This document shows, piece after piece, positions 51,263 through 60,108 of a stretch of 64,000 bases of DNA. The translations under genes and the position numbers were made by a program. The DNA comes from a bacterium (GTDB lineage: Bacteria; Armatimonadota; Fimbriimonadia; Fimbriimonadales; Fimbriimonadaceae), in contig PNMZ01000001.1 of the NCBI GenBank assembly GCA_013823945.1, positions 620,001 to 684,000 on the forward strand. Reading direction: 5' to 3'. The notes under the pieces were generated by a model. It made no database searches. It saw nothing but the letters and a program-made list of their open reading frames with translations, and was not told the DNA's origin. The stretch's first letter is position 1; each line of letters starts with the position of its first letter.

Positions 51263-52584
51263 CCTCCAATTGCGAGAATTAATCCATAAAGCCCCACCAC
51301 TCCTGCAACCGAATATGCCGGAAGAACAAGCTCAGGCCCCGGTGTAGAACCTCCAATTTCTACAATTCGGTTGACGACACTAGCAAGACCATCTATTCCC
51401 ATCCAAAGAGTAGAACCAACTGGTGGGACCAGCGATTCAACAGCCCAAGCCAATAAACTGAATACAACCAGCAAGCCAACAAGAGGAGCCGCCACAATGT
51501 TCCCGATAATCCCTACCCAGCTGACAACTCCAAAGACAGAGCCCAGCAGCGGATAACTCGCACAAGTTGCAATGATTGTTGGCGCAACAAGCCTTGCGCC
51601 CCAATTCCATCCATCCCATCGCTGAGGGGTTATGACCCAGACAAGTCCGAACGTTGTCAACATCGAAAGTTGAAATCCTAAATCCACCATGACCGTTGGA
51701 TCCAACATCAAGTTCACGACGCCAGCTAAAGAAACTGCCGAAACGCCATCTGCCTCCCGGCGGAGAGCATAAGCTGGCAACGCGATACCGGCCATCAAGA
51801 CCGCCCGCAAAATCGGTGGGCGGAAACCTGCTGCTGCCGCAAACAGACATAAGACCCCCAAAACAAGCCCAATTTGCACTAGTCTTGGCATCGGGAACAG
51901 CGAGAACAACCCCAAGAGCATCCCCGCAACGACCACAACGTGGAACCCGCTCGCACTAAGGAGGTGAATCACCCCAAATCGACGATATGCGGCCCAGTCT
52001 TCCTGATCAAGCCCGTCTGTCTGGTTAAAGCAAACTCCTCGCACAATCGCCGCAGAACGCGCACTCAGCCCCTCTGTAGACGATTCTCGAAAGCTCGCTG
52101 CAATCTGATCTCCCCACCGCCACAAAAAGAAGCCTTCATCTTTCAACTCAAATCGTTCGACCTTGATCACCCCGACTGACCCCCGGGAATAACCTGCGAC
52201 CTCACTTAGTGCGCGAATTTCTCCAGAAAAGCTGCCTCGATCTCCTCGATGAATCCCTCCTAAATCCGGCAAAATCAGCCGATACCGCTTCCCCTCATAT
52301 TCACCCCAAGCCAACCTCGCTTCCTGACCATATTCCGGTACCGTCGAAACCAACAGGTTTCCCGAAACCCCTCTCCGCTCCCTCTCAAGCTCCGGAACAG
52401 CCGGCATCAACACGAACCCGATCAAGAATCCTGCGACCCCAAATCCCAAAAACTTCCATCTCCATACCAATAAACACAGGAACGGAAAGCCAATCCAGGG
52501 CCAATTCCCAAAGGCCAGCCCACTCCCGCAAATCATCCCGAACAGAAGCGCAAGCATCGGTCGCTGAGCCAACTGCTCCCGCAT
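51250..52584 (-). CDS. comEC: ComEC/Rec2-family DNA-uptake channel protein
   Basis: A 444-residue membrane protein. Several N-terminal hydrophobic segments are followed by an OB-like outer domain and the competence domain (YRRFGVIHLLSASGFHVVVVAG, then GFRPPILRAVLMAG), diagnostic of the ComEC/Rec2 channel that passes single-stranded DNA through the inner membrane. The usual C-terminal MBL domain is encoded by the next gene. It follows dciA by 12 bases in the recF-dciA-comEC-MBL cluster. No pilus genes for competence are in the window. Confidence 0.93.
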   Translation of the reverse strand: MREQLAQRPMLALLFGMICGSGLAFGNWPWIGFPFLCLLVWRWKFLGFGVAGFLIGFVLMPAVPELERERRGVSGNLLVSTVPEYGQEARLAWGEYEGKRYRLILPDLGGIHRGDRGSFSGEIRALSEVAGYSRGSVGVIKVERFELKDEGFFLWRWGDQIAASFRESSTEGLSARSAAIVRGVCFNQTDGLDQEDWAAYRRFGVIHLLSASGFHVVVVAGMLLGLFSLFPMPRLVQIGLVLGVLCLFAAAAGFRPPILRAVLMAGIALPAYALRREADGVSAVSLAGVVNLMLDPTVMVDLGFQLSMLTTFGLVWVITPQRWDGWNWGARLVAPTIIATCASYPLLGSVFGVVSWVGIIGNIVAAPLVGLLVVFSLLAWAVESLVPPVGSTLWMGIDGLASVVNRIVEIGGSTPGPELVLPAYSVAGVVGLYGLILAIGGWKK

Positions 52585-52596
52585 AACTTCCTCACA

Positions 52597-52902
52597 CTAT
52601 CGTAACATTTCTGGCTTTCGCGATCGGTGCAAAACTCGAATTTCTCGAAAGAGCTGCTCGCCTGCCATTTCATTCAAACGTTCAAGAATCGCCCCTTGCG
52701 ACATTCGAATCTCTTGAGCCCACGCCGAACCACTCGCCTCCACCCACAAAACCCCGTGGTCGTACCGATCCGCAATCGAATGCTGACCTAAAATCTCACC
52801 CACTGCCGTCGGCCATTGGCGCATCACCATATTTGCGCGAGCCGCATTGGGCACGTCACCATCCGCGAAAACCGTTCCCAGAACATCCGACAATCGCTTC
52901 AT
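52597..52902 (-). CDS. dciA: DciA/DUF721 family replication protein
   Basis: A 101-residue DciA-like protein (DUF721). MVMRQWPTAVGEILGQHS resembles the conserved W-x-x-x-V-G-x-x-x-x-x-H motif, and VEASGSAWAQEIRMSQGAILERLN is the KH-like half. DciA helps load the replicative helicase in the many bacteria that lack DnaC or DnaI. The start overlaps the recF stop as ATGA; the recF-dciA order is common near dnaA and gyrB. Confidence 0.88.
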   Translation of the reverse strand: MKRLSDVLGTVFADGDVPNAARANMVMRQWPTAVGEILGQHSIADRYDHGVLWVEASGSAWAQEIRMSQGAILERLNEMAGEQLFREIRVLHRSRKPEMLR

Positions 52903-53978
52903 TCTTCCTCGACCTGCCCCGACTGTACCCGGAACACTTTCGCTGCACCAATCAAAGAATCCCCAGCTTGTTCACTTTCTGTACAAGTAATAAAAACTTG
53001 CCCTCCAGCCCCCATTGCAAGCTCAACGAGTGCCTTTCTGCGCTCCTGGTCAAGGTCACTGAAGATATCATCGAGCAAGAGTAATGGTGGAAAACCTAAT
53101 GTCGCTTGAGCCGCGTGCATGACAGCAATCTTGAGCGAAATGACCGCCGTCCGCTGCTGACCTTGGCTCCCAAAAAGCCGCACTGACCGACCATCAATTG
53201 TCAATTCCAGATCATCCCGATGTGGCCCAAAGAGCGTTGATCCCCGTGCAATTTCACGCCGACGCTCCATCGCAAACTGAATTGCCAAATCACCCGGTTC
53301 TTTGGTGATATATTCCAAACCCAAAGCCTCCGATCTCCCCATCGCCGCGTGAGTCTCAACCGCAAACGGGCGAAGAGTCTCTAGCCAGCTCCCTCTAATT
53401 TGCCGCATTTGTTCACCAGAAGCCACCATTTGCACTTCCCAACTCTCAAAAACTTCGTCGGCAACGAACCGCTCCTTGGCCATTTTTAGCAACGCGTTCC
53501 GCTGTTGCAAAGCCCGTTTGAAAGCTGAAAATGCTTTCAAATAAGCCGGAAAAATCTGGCTTAACTCCGTATCCAGCATCAATCGGCGCGCCGCCGGGTC
53601 ACCGGTTGCCAAAGTCAAATCCCCCGACCAAAAAACCACGCTCGGCAATCGACCAATCAAATCGCTCGCTCTCGGCAAACCTGACGAGTTGATCAGTGCC
53701 TTCTTACGCTTTCCATGCCCTAGGTCAACCCCCAATTCTGTTCCCATCGGCGCAACCTCACCCCTCACCTGTGCCGATTCCACGCCATCCTGAATCGCCT
53801 CCCCGTCGCGTGATCCTCTCAAGACTTGGCTCGATGAAAGCAAATAGATTGACTCCAACAAACTTGTCTTACCTTGAGCATTCTTCCCCGAAAAAACGTT
53901 GATACCCGGAGCAAATTCAAGCCGCATTGTTGCCAAGTTGCGATACCCCTCAACCCCCAGGCTCTCCAGCCAAATCAC
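52899..53978 (-). CDS. recF: DNA replication and repair protein RecF
   Basis: A 359-residue SMC-like ATPase. Walker A is GKNAQGKTS (about 33-41). The signature motif is FGSQGQQRTAVISLKIA, and Walker B is LLLLDDIFSDLD. RecF helps load RecA at gaps. The start is GTG at 53978 with GGGG about 9 bases upstream. In many genomes recF follows dnaA and dnaN, but here the upstream neighbour is an RDD protein, so the origin cluster is rearranged. It probably heads the recF-dciA-comEC-MBL transcript. Confidence 0.96.
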   Translation of the reverse strand: MIWLESLGVEGYRNLATMRLEFAPGINVFSGKNAQGKTSLLESIYLLSSSQVLRGSRDGEAIQDGVESAQVRGEVAPMGTELGVDLGHGKRKKALINSSGLPRASDLIGRLPSVVFWSGDLTLATGDPAARRLMLDTELSQIFPAYLKAFSAFKRALQQRNALLKMAKERFVADEVFESWEVQMVASGEQMRQIRGSWLETLRPFAVETHAAMGRSEALGLEYITKEPGDLAIQFAMERRREIARGSTLFGPHRDDLELTIDGRSVRLFGSQGQQRTAVISLKIAVMHAAQATLGFPPLLLLDDIFSDLDQERRKALVELAMGAGGQVFITCTESEQAGDSLIGAAKVFRVQSGQVEEE

Positions 53979-54016
53979 TGGGCTTTCCCCATCCTTGTCT
54001 TAAAACAACTTACTTG

Positions 54017-54040
54017 ATAACAAAATAAACTAATTGTTAT
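54017..54040. promoter_or_regulatory. Inverted repeat upstream of recF
   Basis: ATAACAA (54017-54023) and TTGTTAT (54034-54040) form perfect 7-base arms around a 10-base spacer, 40-60 bases upstream of the recF start. The surrounding 237-base gap is locally AT-rich and otherwise shows only one weak DnaA-box-like TTTTACACA near 54213. A repressor or activator site is possible. Confidence 0.35.
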
Positions 54041-54215
54041 AGAGGGTGGAAATTGGCGTAAAACTCTTGCAAGCCACTTTATGTTTTGAACCCAAATGAA
54101 CCGATAACCGATGGGTCGATTCACCTCGAAAAACCCTGGTGAAAAAGCGGGGAAAAACCTGGCTCTTTTCCCCGATCCACTTCCTCCCCCGTCATTCCCC
54201 ATCTTTTCTCCAGTT

Positions 54216-54971
54216 TTACACAAGGTTTTTCATCCGACCAAATTTCATTACTACCGCCTCCATTTGGTAGATCGGATGCACATTCGGCAACGGAGAAATG
54301 TGCTGTCGCTCTCGGAACGGTTCCCAAATTGAAACAATGCTTTTGTGCTGTTCATCAATTGGCAAAAACGGAAAACGATCGCAAAGCCGCTTGATCGCCT
54401 GATACTCCGGAACGGTCATTCCTGCCAATTCACCTACTGAATACTCCAGGGGATGAACTCCTACCTTATACGGGGCAGGAGTGAAACCCTGAAGCACTTC
54501 ATTCGCCTGAACGACCACAGTCCCAGAGATAATGTCTCCCAACCGCTGGGATCGCTCGTTCAAAAACATCGTAACAAACCCCACTCCATAAAACCCCGGT
54601 ACGAAATCCGCGACCCGTAGGATGTTGCGGAAAAACGCAGCCCTCCATCCCACCGGAGTTCCATCAACGTGGACAACCTGAATTTTTACCATCCGTTTGC
54701 CCAATGTCTGACCCTGCCAAAGAGCCTCACATATGATGAAGTAGGCAAAGATTCCAAATGTAAAAAAAACCGCGGCTACGAGAGCAATCAATCCAGGAGT
54801 GATAATCATGCCCGCAATCCCAATGAGCAACCCAAAGACCATATAGGTCACCCCAACGATGAGCAGGTCTACAAGGTGTGCCCCAATCCGTGCCCCATAT
54901 CCCGCGTGCTGATATGAAATCACGACCTTTTCCGGCGTCAGCACCAAATACCGATCATTCACAAGTATCAT
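54216..54971 (-). CDS. RDD-family membrane protein
   Basis: About 251 residues from ATG 54971. The RDD signature is YGARIGAHLVDLLIVG (R-x-x-A-x-x-[IV]-D), followed by hydrophobic segments (about 35-57, 63-90) and the conserved GQTLGKRMVKIQVV and RSQRLGDIISGTVVV. The last 80 residues are soluble and unlike most RDD proteins. Function is unknown; some family members affect ion tolerance. An upstream start would overlap the divergent DUF58 gene and is less likely. The 19-base gap to that gene suggests a shared regulatory region or overlapping promoters. Confidence 0.85.
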   Translation of the reverse strand: MILVNDRYLVLTPEKVVISYQHAGYGARIGAHLVDLLIVGVTYMVFGLLIGIAGMIITPGLIALVAAVFFTFGIFAYFIICEALWQGQTLGKRMVKIQVVHVDGTPVGWRAAFFRNILRVADFVPGFYGVGFVTMFLNERSQRLGDIISGTVVVQANEVLQGFTPAPYKVGVHPLEYSVGELAGMTVPEYQAIKRLCDRFPFLPIDEQHKSIVSIWEPFRERQHISPLPNVHPIYQMEAVVMKFGRMKNLV

Positions 54972-54990
54972 CGTACCTGGCAGACCCCCG

Positions 54991-56301
54991 ATGATCCTCC
55001 CGACCAACCGCCTCTGGATCGCATTTGGCCTGGGCATTCTCATTGCTCTCGGTGGAATGGTTGTGCCTGGTTTAGAGCAATTTGTCCTTCCCTACAATAT
55101 CTTTCTTTTGATCTTGTGGTACCTCACCGGACGCCTCGCCCAAAAGTGGGATGTCGTCCGAATTACACGTCAAACTGATCCCGTCCTGAGTGTTCGAGTC
55201 AAAAACACAATTACTCTCAAAGTCGAAAGCAATCTTCAAATTCCCATCACGATCCATATCCGCGATGAAGTCCCAGAGAATTCAATTGCTGAAGGCAACG
55301 AGTTCCGATTGAAACTCTCCGCGCGGAGCACGAAATCCCACTCCTATAAACTCACCCCGACCTCCCGTGGGGAGTGGGAATTCCGAGGCACCTACATTCG
55401 CTACCCGGCCCTCCTTGGGCTCGCACAGATAGAAAAGCAGCTACTTCCTCCCAACCCCGTACGCATCTATCCCAATGTTAAAGCAATCGAAGAATTTGAG
55501 CTTCTCAAACAATCCGGTCACCTCAATCACCTGGGAATGCGCCAATCCCGTCAAAAAGGACTCGGAATGGAGTTCGAATCACTACGTGATTATAACGACG
55601 ATGACTTCCGAAAAATTGACTGGAAGGCATCTGCCCGTCGGAACAAACTTGTCGTTCGCAATTTCGAGCAAGAAACAAACCAAGGTGTTGTGGTCTGCGT
55701 TGATGTCGGTCGTCATATGCTGGGCGAAGTGGAAGGAGTCCGCAAGCTGGACCACTGCCTCGATACCGCTCTCCTATTCATCCACGCCGCGCAACGCGCG
55801 GGTGACCAAGTCGGGTTGATGCTTTTTGATGACTCCGTACAAAACTATATCGCCCCTCGGCGCGGAAAAGCTCAAGTCGCCCGAGTTCTGGAAGCCCTTT
55901 ACGACGCTCAGGCTCAACCCGTTCAACCAAACTACAACGCCGCTTTTAGCTTCCTCGCCACCCGTTGGAAAAAGCGATCACTTGTCGTTATTTTTACCGA
56001 TGCCGAAAATGCCGACCAAGCTACTGTACTGACTACCGCATTGGCCCAGATTCGTCGTCGCCATCTCGTCTACGTTGTCCGTGTCTCCGATCCCAAACTC
56101 CGAGAATTCCTCAATGCCGAAGTCACGGGTGAGCAAGAACTGTTCGATCAAGCCGCTGCCCTCTGGTATATCGGCGACCGCAAACGAGCCGAAATCGCCC
56201 TCCGCAACGCAGGAATCAACAGCCTCGAGGCCGAACCCCAAGATCTGGCACGTCAACTTGTGACCGCCTATCTCCGGGTCAAGCGACTGAGCTTGATCTG
56301 A
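54991..56301 (+). CDS. DUF58 domain protein (vWA-like)
   Basis: A 436-residue protein. Two N-terminal hydrophobic segments (about 8-24 and 29-46) precede a beta domain and the DUF58 core with LRDYNDDDFRKIDWKASAR. Next comes a von Willebrand A-like fold whose metal-site start reads VCVDVGRHML, not the full D-x-S-x-S. Such proteins usually accompany a MoxR AAA ATPase and a transglutaminase or membrane partner, but none is seen here. The divergent RDD gene is a common companion in related genomes, so a joint membrane role is plausible. Confidence 0.9.
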   Translation: MILPTNRLWIAFGLGILIALGGMVVPGLEQFVLPYNIFLLILWYLTGRLAQKWDVVRITRQTDPVLSVRVKNTITLKVESNLQIPITIHIRDEVPENSIAEGNEFRLKLSARSTKSHSYKLTPTSRGEWEFRGTYIRYPALLGLAQIEKQLLPPNPVRIYPNVKAIEEFELLKQSGHLNHLGMRQSRQKGLGMEFESLRDYNDDDFRKIDWKASARRNKLVVRNFEQETNQGVVVCVDVGRHMLGEVEGVRKLDHCLDTALLFIHAAQRAGDQVGLMLFDDSVQNYIAPRRGKAQVARVLEALYDAQAQPVQPNYNAAFSFLATRWKKRSLVVIFTDAENADQATVLTTALAQIRRRHLVYVVRVSDPKLREFLNAEVTGEQELFDQAAALWYIGDRKRAEIALRNAGINSLEAEPQDLARQLVTAYLRVKRLSLI

Positions 56302-56304
56302 TCT

Positions 56305-57570
56305 TTACTCCCACTGATCAGGCCCATATGCCGTTACATCGGGGTGCCGAATGATGATTCCGACCGACAACCCTTGGCGCATCAAATCGCGCATCGCAAA
56401 GTGATTTTCTATCGCGGCTTGATTCGGTGTTTGGTGCTCGCCGTGTCCAGCCTGGCTACACCGACTTGGCAACTCTCCTTTCAGCTCAACAACTTGGATA
56501 CCCATTCGTTTCCAGTTAGCGAGCACATTTTGCCGCCAGAACACCCCCGCAAACGAGTGCCAACAAACCGGCGATCCCGACCCCCCAACGCGATCGGCAA
56601 GCTCACCCGGAATATCTCCTAAGTCAACCTCGGCACCAAGGACAAGGCCAGACTTCTTAGCCGCTTCCGCAACCAATCGAACTGCATCAAAGTCAACTTG
56701 TTCAGGAACCGACCAAGGAATCTTTGATTCAGTTGGAATCAGGATCACCTCACCGCGTTTCAGCTTCAACCCGTTCACATTTTTTGTGTCCACCGGCCAA
56801 CTCCCAAGAGCCTGTCCCTTTAAAACCGACCACGGCATAAGGGAGTTCAAAGCTTGCTTTCGACCTGACACAACCAGTTTTCCCTGGCCATCCAATCGAA
56901 ACCAACCATCCGGTAACTCAACCACTCGGTTGGGTCGCAAAGTCCAATTGAGTTGATCTCCCGTGAAGACACCACTCGGATAACCCGAATCACCTTGGTG
57001 GATTGATGAGATTCGGACTGGGAAATTGCTACCGTTTCTAACCGTGACCTTTTGGCTAACCAGTGGTTCACGATCGACCATTTGGTAAGTCATTTCAACC
57101 ATCAAGCCAGAATAGTCGCGGCTTGCCCACATAAACCGCACACCCATTCCCCGAGGGGGCCAAACATAATTTGTTTGCGGAATCTGCCGCACATCAAATG
57201 GTTTGGAAAAAAGTTGGCCTCTCGCCCCAACTCGTACCCAACGGGGGTTTTCTCCGCCAACGACAAACAGCTCACCATTCAAAACAAGCGATAGCGCGGG
57301 CAAAACAACCCCTCCATTTCCGTCAGTCTTCCTCTGCAAAAAAATTGGCTTACCAAAGTCCTGCAGACTCATCCGAAATTGGACTACTCCATTGTCCAAC
57401 GCAACTTCGTTGTCAGTGCTCCCGCGAAAAACTTTGGCGAGAGATTTAGCTTTCAGGGAGTCTGCGTCCGCCTGACTAATCATCGGTGCCGTGCTAATGG
57501 CTGGATAAAGTTCAAACGACTTCGCGAAATCTTGCCCAATCATCCCCAAAACCAAAAAAACTGGAACCAT
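56305..57570 (-). CDS. Hypothetical secreted protein
   Basis: About 421 residues from ATG 57570 (GGAGG two bases upstream, unusually close). A short hydrophobic leader ending near AKSFE suggests export. The body has beta-rich stretches (VVQFRMSLQDFGKPIFLQRK; YVWPPRGMGVRFMWASRDYSG) and ends in a region with SVGIIIRHPDVTAYGPDQWE that might be the edge of a TIM-barrel-like fold. It faintly resembles the N-terminal sandwich of glycoside hydrolases such as alpha-galactosidases, but no catalytic motif is seen. The convergent DUF58 gene ends 4 bases away. Confidence 0.6.
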   Translation of the reverse strand: MVPVFLVLGMIGQDFAKSFELYPAISTAPMISQADADSLKAKSLAKVFRGSTDNEVALDNGVVQFRMSLQDFGKPIFLQRKTDGNGGVVLPALSLVLNGELFVVGGENPRWVRVGARGQLFSKPFDVRQIPQTNYVWPPRGMGVRFMWASRDYSGLMVEMTYQMVDREPLVSQKVTVRNGSNFPVRISSIHQGDSGYPSGVFTGDQLNWTLRPNRVVELPDGWFRLDGQGKLVVSGRKQALNSLMPWSVLKGQALGSWPVDTKNVNGLKLKRGEVILIPTESKIPWSVPEQVDFDAVRLVAEAAKKSGLVLGAEVDLGDIPGELADRVGGSGSPVCWHSFAGVFWRQNVLANWKRMGIQVVELKGELPSRCSQAGHGEHQTPNQAAIENHFAMRDLMRQGLSVGIIIRHPDVTAYGPDQWE

Positions 57571-57673
57571 CGCCTCCTTTGACGCACGAACTCCCCCAAT
57601 CGTCAATCAATCCACAAATTTTTGTCTTACCTGGCACCATAAGCTTAGCCAAACCGTACAATAACGAAAGTTT

Positions 57674-59395
57674 ATGTCCAACATTCAACCGGCAAAGTCG
57701 CTGGCGGCCCAACTTCAACTCTCCGTCCAGAATTTCCCATCCAAGGTAAGCCACATGGTGCCAAACGGCAAGGAGTTCAAGTCGTACTCCTACACAGAAT
57801 TTGAACAGCTTGTTTTTGAACGGGCTCAAGCCATTCAGGCCCTTGGGGCCGAGCGAGGTGACCGGGTCGCAATCATCGGAGAAACATCCTTTGATTGGGC
57901 TCTCGCCGATTGGGCATGCCAAATGCTTGGAATCACCAGCGTCCCCATCTACCCAACGCTGCCTCCCGACCAAGCTCAGTACATCGCCAATGACGCCGAG
58001 GTTAAGTTTGCCTTGTGCAGTGATAAGAAGCAAGCTAGCAAGCTCGAATGTCCAACCTATGTTTGGAATAAAGGAGAAGGAGACTTTTATCCCGCATATG
58101 CCACCGGAAGTACTTTGACTCGCGAGCAAATCACCCAGCTCGCGGAGGATATTCAACCATCAGATCTGGCTACTTTGATCTACACAAGCGGCACAACTGG
58201 CCAACCGAAAGGTGTCATGTTGACTCAACTCAACTTCACCCACATGAATGCTCATGTCACCGAATCGCTCCCGCTAAGCGAGACCGACATATTTCTCAGC
58301 TGGCTACCTCTCGCCCACGTATTCGAGCGGTACGCCGGACATTTTGTCCCTGTGAGTCTGGGCGCAACCATCGCTTATGCGAATGGCCTCACCACCATCG
58401 GCAGTGACATGGGAAAAGTCAAGCCCACTGTCGTTCTCTGTGTCCCTCGATTCCTCGAGAGCATGCGGGCGAAAATCCTCGATGGCGTCGCCAAAGCCCC
58501 CCCAATCCGCCAAAAACTGTTCCACCTCGCCCTAAGTCAAGGCACAGCCAAAAATCAAGGGAAACCAGCTCCCCTCGCCGGAATACTCGACAAAATCGTC
58601 GGTTCGAAAATCCGTGAGCGAACGGGTGGAAGTCTGAGATTTTTTGTAAGCGGAGGTGCCGCCCTTCCCCCTCACACGAGTGAGTTTTTCAGAGCTCTCA
58701 ATGTTGAAGTCCTCCAAGGATACGGACTCACGGAAACCACGGCTGCCAGTTCCGTCAACCTTCCCGGCGCAAATAAACCATGGACAGTCGGTCGCCCCAT
58801 CTCGGGTGTGGAAATGACGATTGCAAATGACGGCGAAATCCTTATTCGGGGGAATTCCGTTATGGCTGGGTATTACAACCTTCCTGAAGCTACCAAGGAG
58901 GCAATCGACGCCGAAGGCTGGTTCCATACCGGCGATATCGGTGAGTGGGAGGGAGAATTTATCAAGATCACGGATCGAAAAAAAGATCTTCTTGTCCTCG
59001 GCAATGGCAAAAACGTCGCCCCCCAACCCGTAGAGAACAAACTCAAAGAGAGCGAATTCATAGCGGAAGCCATGCTCCTAGGAGATGGGATGGAGCACTG
59101 CGTGGCTCTCATTATTCCAGAATTTGATCGCATTCAAACCTGGCTTAAATCACAGGGCGTCACCGAGACCGACACCGCCAAGATTGTCGAGCGGGAAGAT
59201 GTCCGCAACCTCATCCGGGCCGAAATTGAAAAAACAAACAAGACCGTCGCCGACTACGAACGTGTTCGCCGACACGTGCTCGTGCCAAAAGCGTTTAGCG
59301 TAGACGACGGCGAACTCACCCCGAGTATGAAGGTCCGCCGAAAAGTCGTCAAAGAAAAGTACGCTGACCTCATCGACTCGATGCGGAAAAAATAA
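57674..59395 (+). CDS. Long-chain acyl-CoA synthetase (AMP-dependent ligase)
   Basis: A 573-residue ANL-family enzyme. The P-loop is LIYTSGTTGQPKGVMLT, followed by the A5 motif QGYGLTETTA, the A7 region GWFHTGDIGEWEGEFIKITDR and the A8 KKDLLVLGNGKNVAP hinge. The C-terminal catalytic Lys is in LTPSMKVRR. These match FadD/AAE15-type long-chain fatty acyl-CoA or acyl-ACP ligases. It activates fatty acids for lipid synthesis or degradation. No fatty-acid oxidation genes are adjacent; the fab/pls genes lie 2 kb away on the other strand. Confidence 0.93.
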   Translation: MSNIQPAKSLAAQLQLSVQNFPSKVSHMVPNGKEFKSYSYTEFEQLVFERAQAIQALGAERGDRVAIIGETSFDWALADWACQMLGITSVPIYPTLPPDQAQYIANDAEVKFALCSDKKQASKLECPTYVWNKGEGDFYPAYATGSTLTREQITQLAEDIQPSDLATLIYTSGTTGQPKGVMLTQLNFTHMNAHVTESLPLSETDIFLSWLPLAHVFERYAGHFVPVSLGATIAYANGLTTIGSDMGKVKPTVVLCVPRFLESMRAKILDGVAKAPPIRQKLFHLALSQGTAKNQGKPAPLAGILDKIVGSKIRERTGGSLRFFVSGGAALPPHTSEFFRALNVEVLQGYGLTETTAASSVNLPGANKPWTVGRPISGVEMTIANDGEILIRGNSVMAGYYNLPEATKEAIDAEGWFHTGDIGEWEGEFIKITDRKKDLLVLGNGKNVAPQPVENKLKESEFIAEAMLLGDGMEHCVALIIPEFDRIQTWLKSQGVTETDTAKIVEREDVRNLIRAEIEKTNKTVADYERVRRHVLVPKAFSVDDGELTPSMKVRRKVVKEKYADLIDSMRKK

Positions 59396-59396
59396 C

Positions 59397-59975
59397 TCAG
59401 CCTCGGGCACTAAGGAGTTTTTCCACGTGCTTGGCTAACACGTCAAATTCAACGTTCACTTTTGAGCCCACCGAAAGAGAACCTAGCGTTGTCACATCAA
59501 ACGTGTGAGGGATAACCGCAACATCAAACTGTCCCGACTGCGGTGAAACCACCGTCAAAGAAACGCCCTGAATCGTCACCGAGCCTTTGTCAATCAAATA
59601 ACGGTCGCCAACATTCCCCACATCAAAGCGAAATGTCCAACTCCCCTCCAACTTTTCAATTCCAATTACCAACCCCACTTGATCAACATGCCCTTGAACA
59701 ATATGCCCTCCAAAACGATCCATCGGTCGCATCGCGCGTTCCCAATTGACCCGGTCTCCGGCCACTAGAACACCCAAAGAAGTTCGGGCAAAAGTCTCCT
59801 CCGAAACATCGAATCCGAAGGTATCTCCGAGTGAAATGACTGTCAAACACACACCGTTAATCGCAACACTTTCCCCCATTTCTAATGGACTGTCAAGCTC
59901 CGGGACTGACACCATGAGCCGCATCCCTTCACGACCCACAACTTTTGGGCACGCCTGAACCAATCCCGTAAACAT
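59397..59975 (-). CDS. ribE: Riboflavin synthase alpha chain
   Basis: A 192-residue enzyme of two similar lumazine-binding barrels that dismutates two lumazines into riboflavin. MFTGLV at the start is the family N-terminus. GVCLTV and GVSLTV are the repeated motifs of the two halves, and GHIVQGHVDQ marks the second barrel. ATG at 59975 has AGGAG only 2 bases upstream, yet the MFTG start is nearly invariant. No other rib genes are in the window, and no FMN riboswitch is seen upstream. Confidence 0.96.
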   Translation of the reverse strand: MFTGLVQACPKVVGREGMRLMVSVPELDSPLEMGESVAINGVCLTVISLGDTFGFDVSEETFARTSLGVLVAGDRVNWERAMRPMDRFGGHIVQGHVDQVGLVIGIEKLEGSWTFRFDVGNVGDRYLIDKGSVTIQGVSLTVVSPQSGQFDVAVIPHTFDVTTLGSLSVGSKVNVEFDVLAKHVEKLLSARG

Positions 59976-60108
59976 CGCTCCTATTCTAACGACAATTTCT
60001 TCCGTGCCAATCCGATCATCTCCAAAAATCCTAGCAACTGTTCGGATAACCCCCCGCAAGTTTCGGGCCAATCATCATCCCCAGGCCCCCAGGAAGGGGA
60101 GACGAATC

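Noticed and set aside
53979-54215. Replication origin (oriC) in the gap upstream of recF
   Set aside because: Only one weak DnaA-box-like word was found, dnaA is not adjacent, and the C-over-G skew does not change sign here.
59976-60108. FMN riboswitch upstream of ribE
   Set aside because: The region upstream of ribE lacks the conserved RFN-element stems and is short before the divergent rpoN gene.
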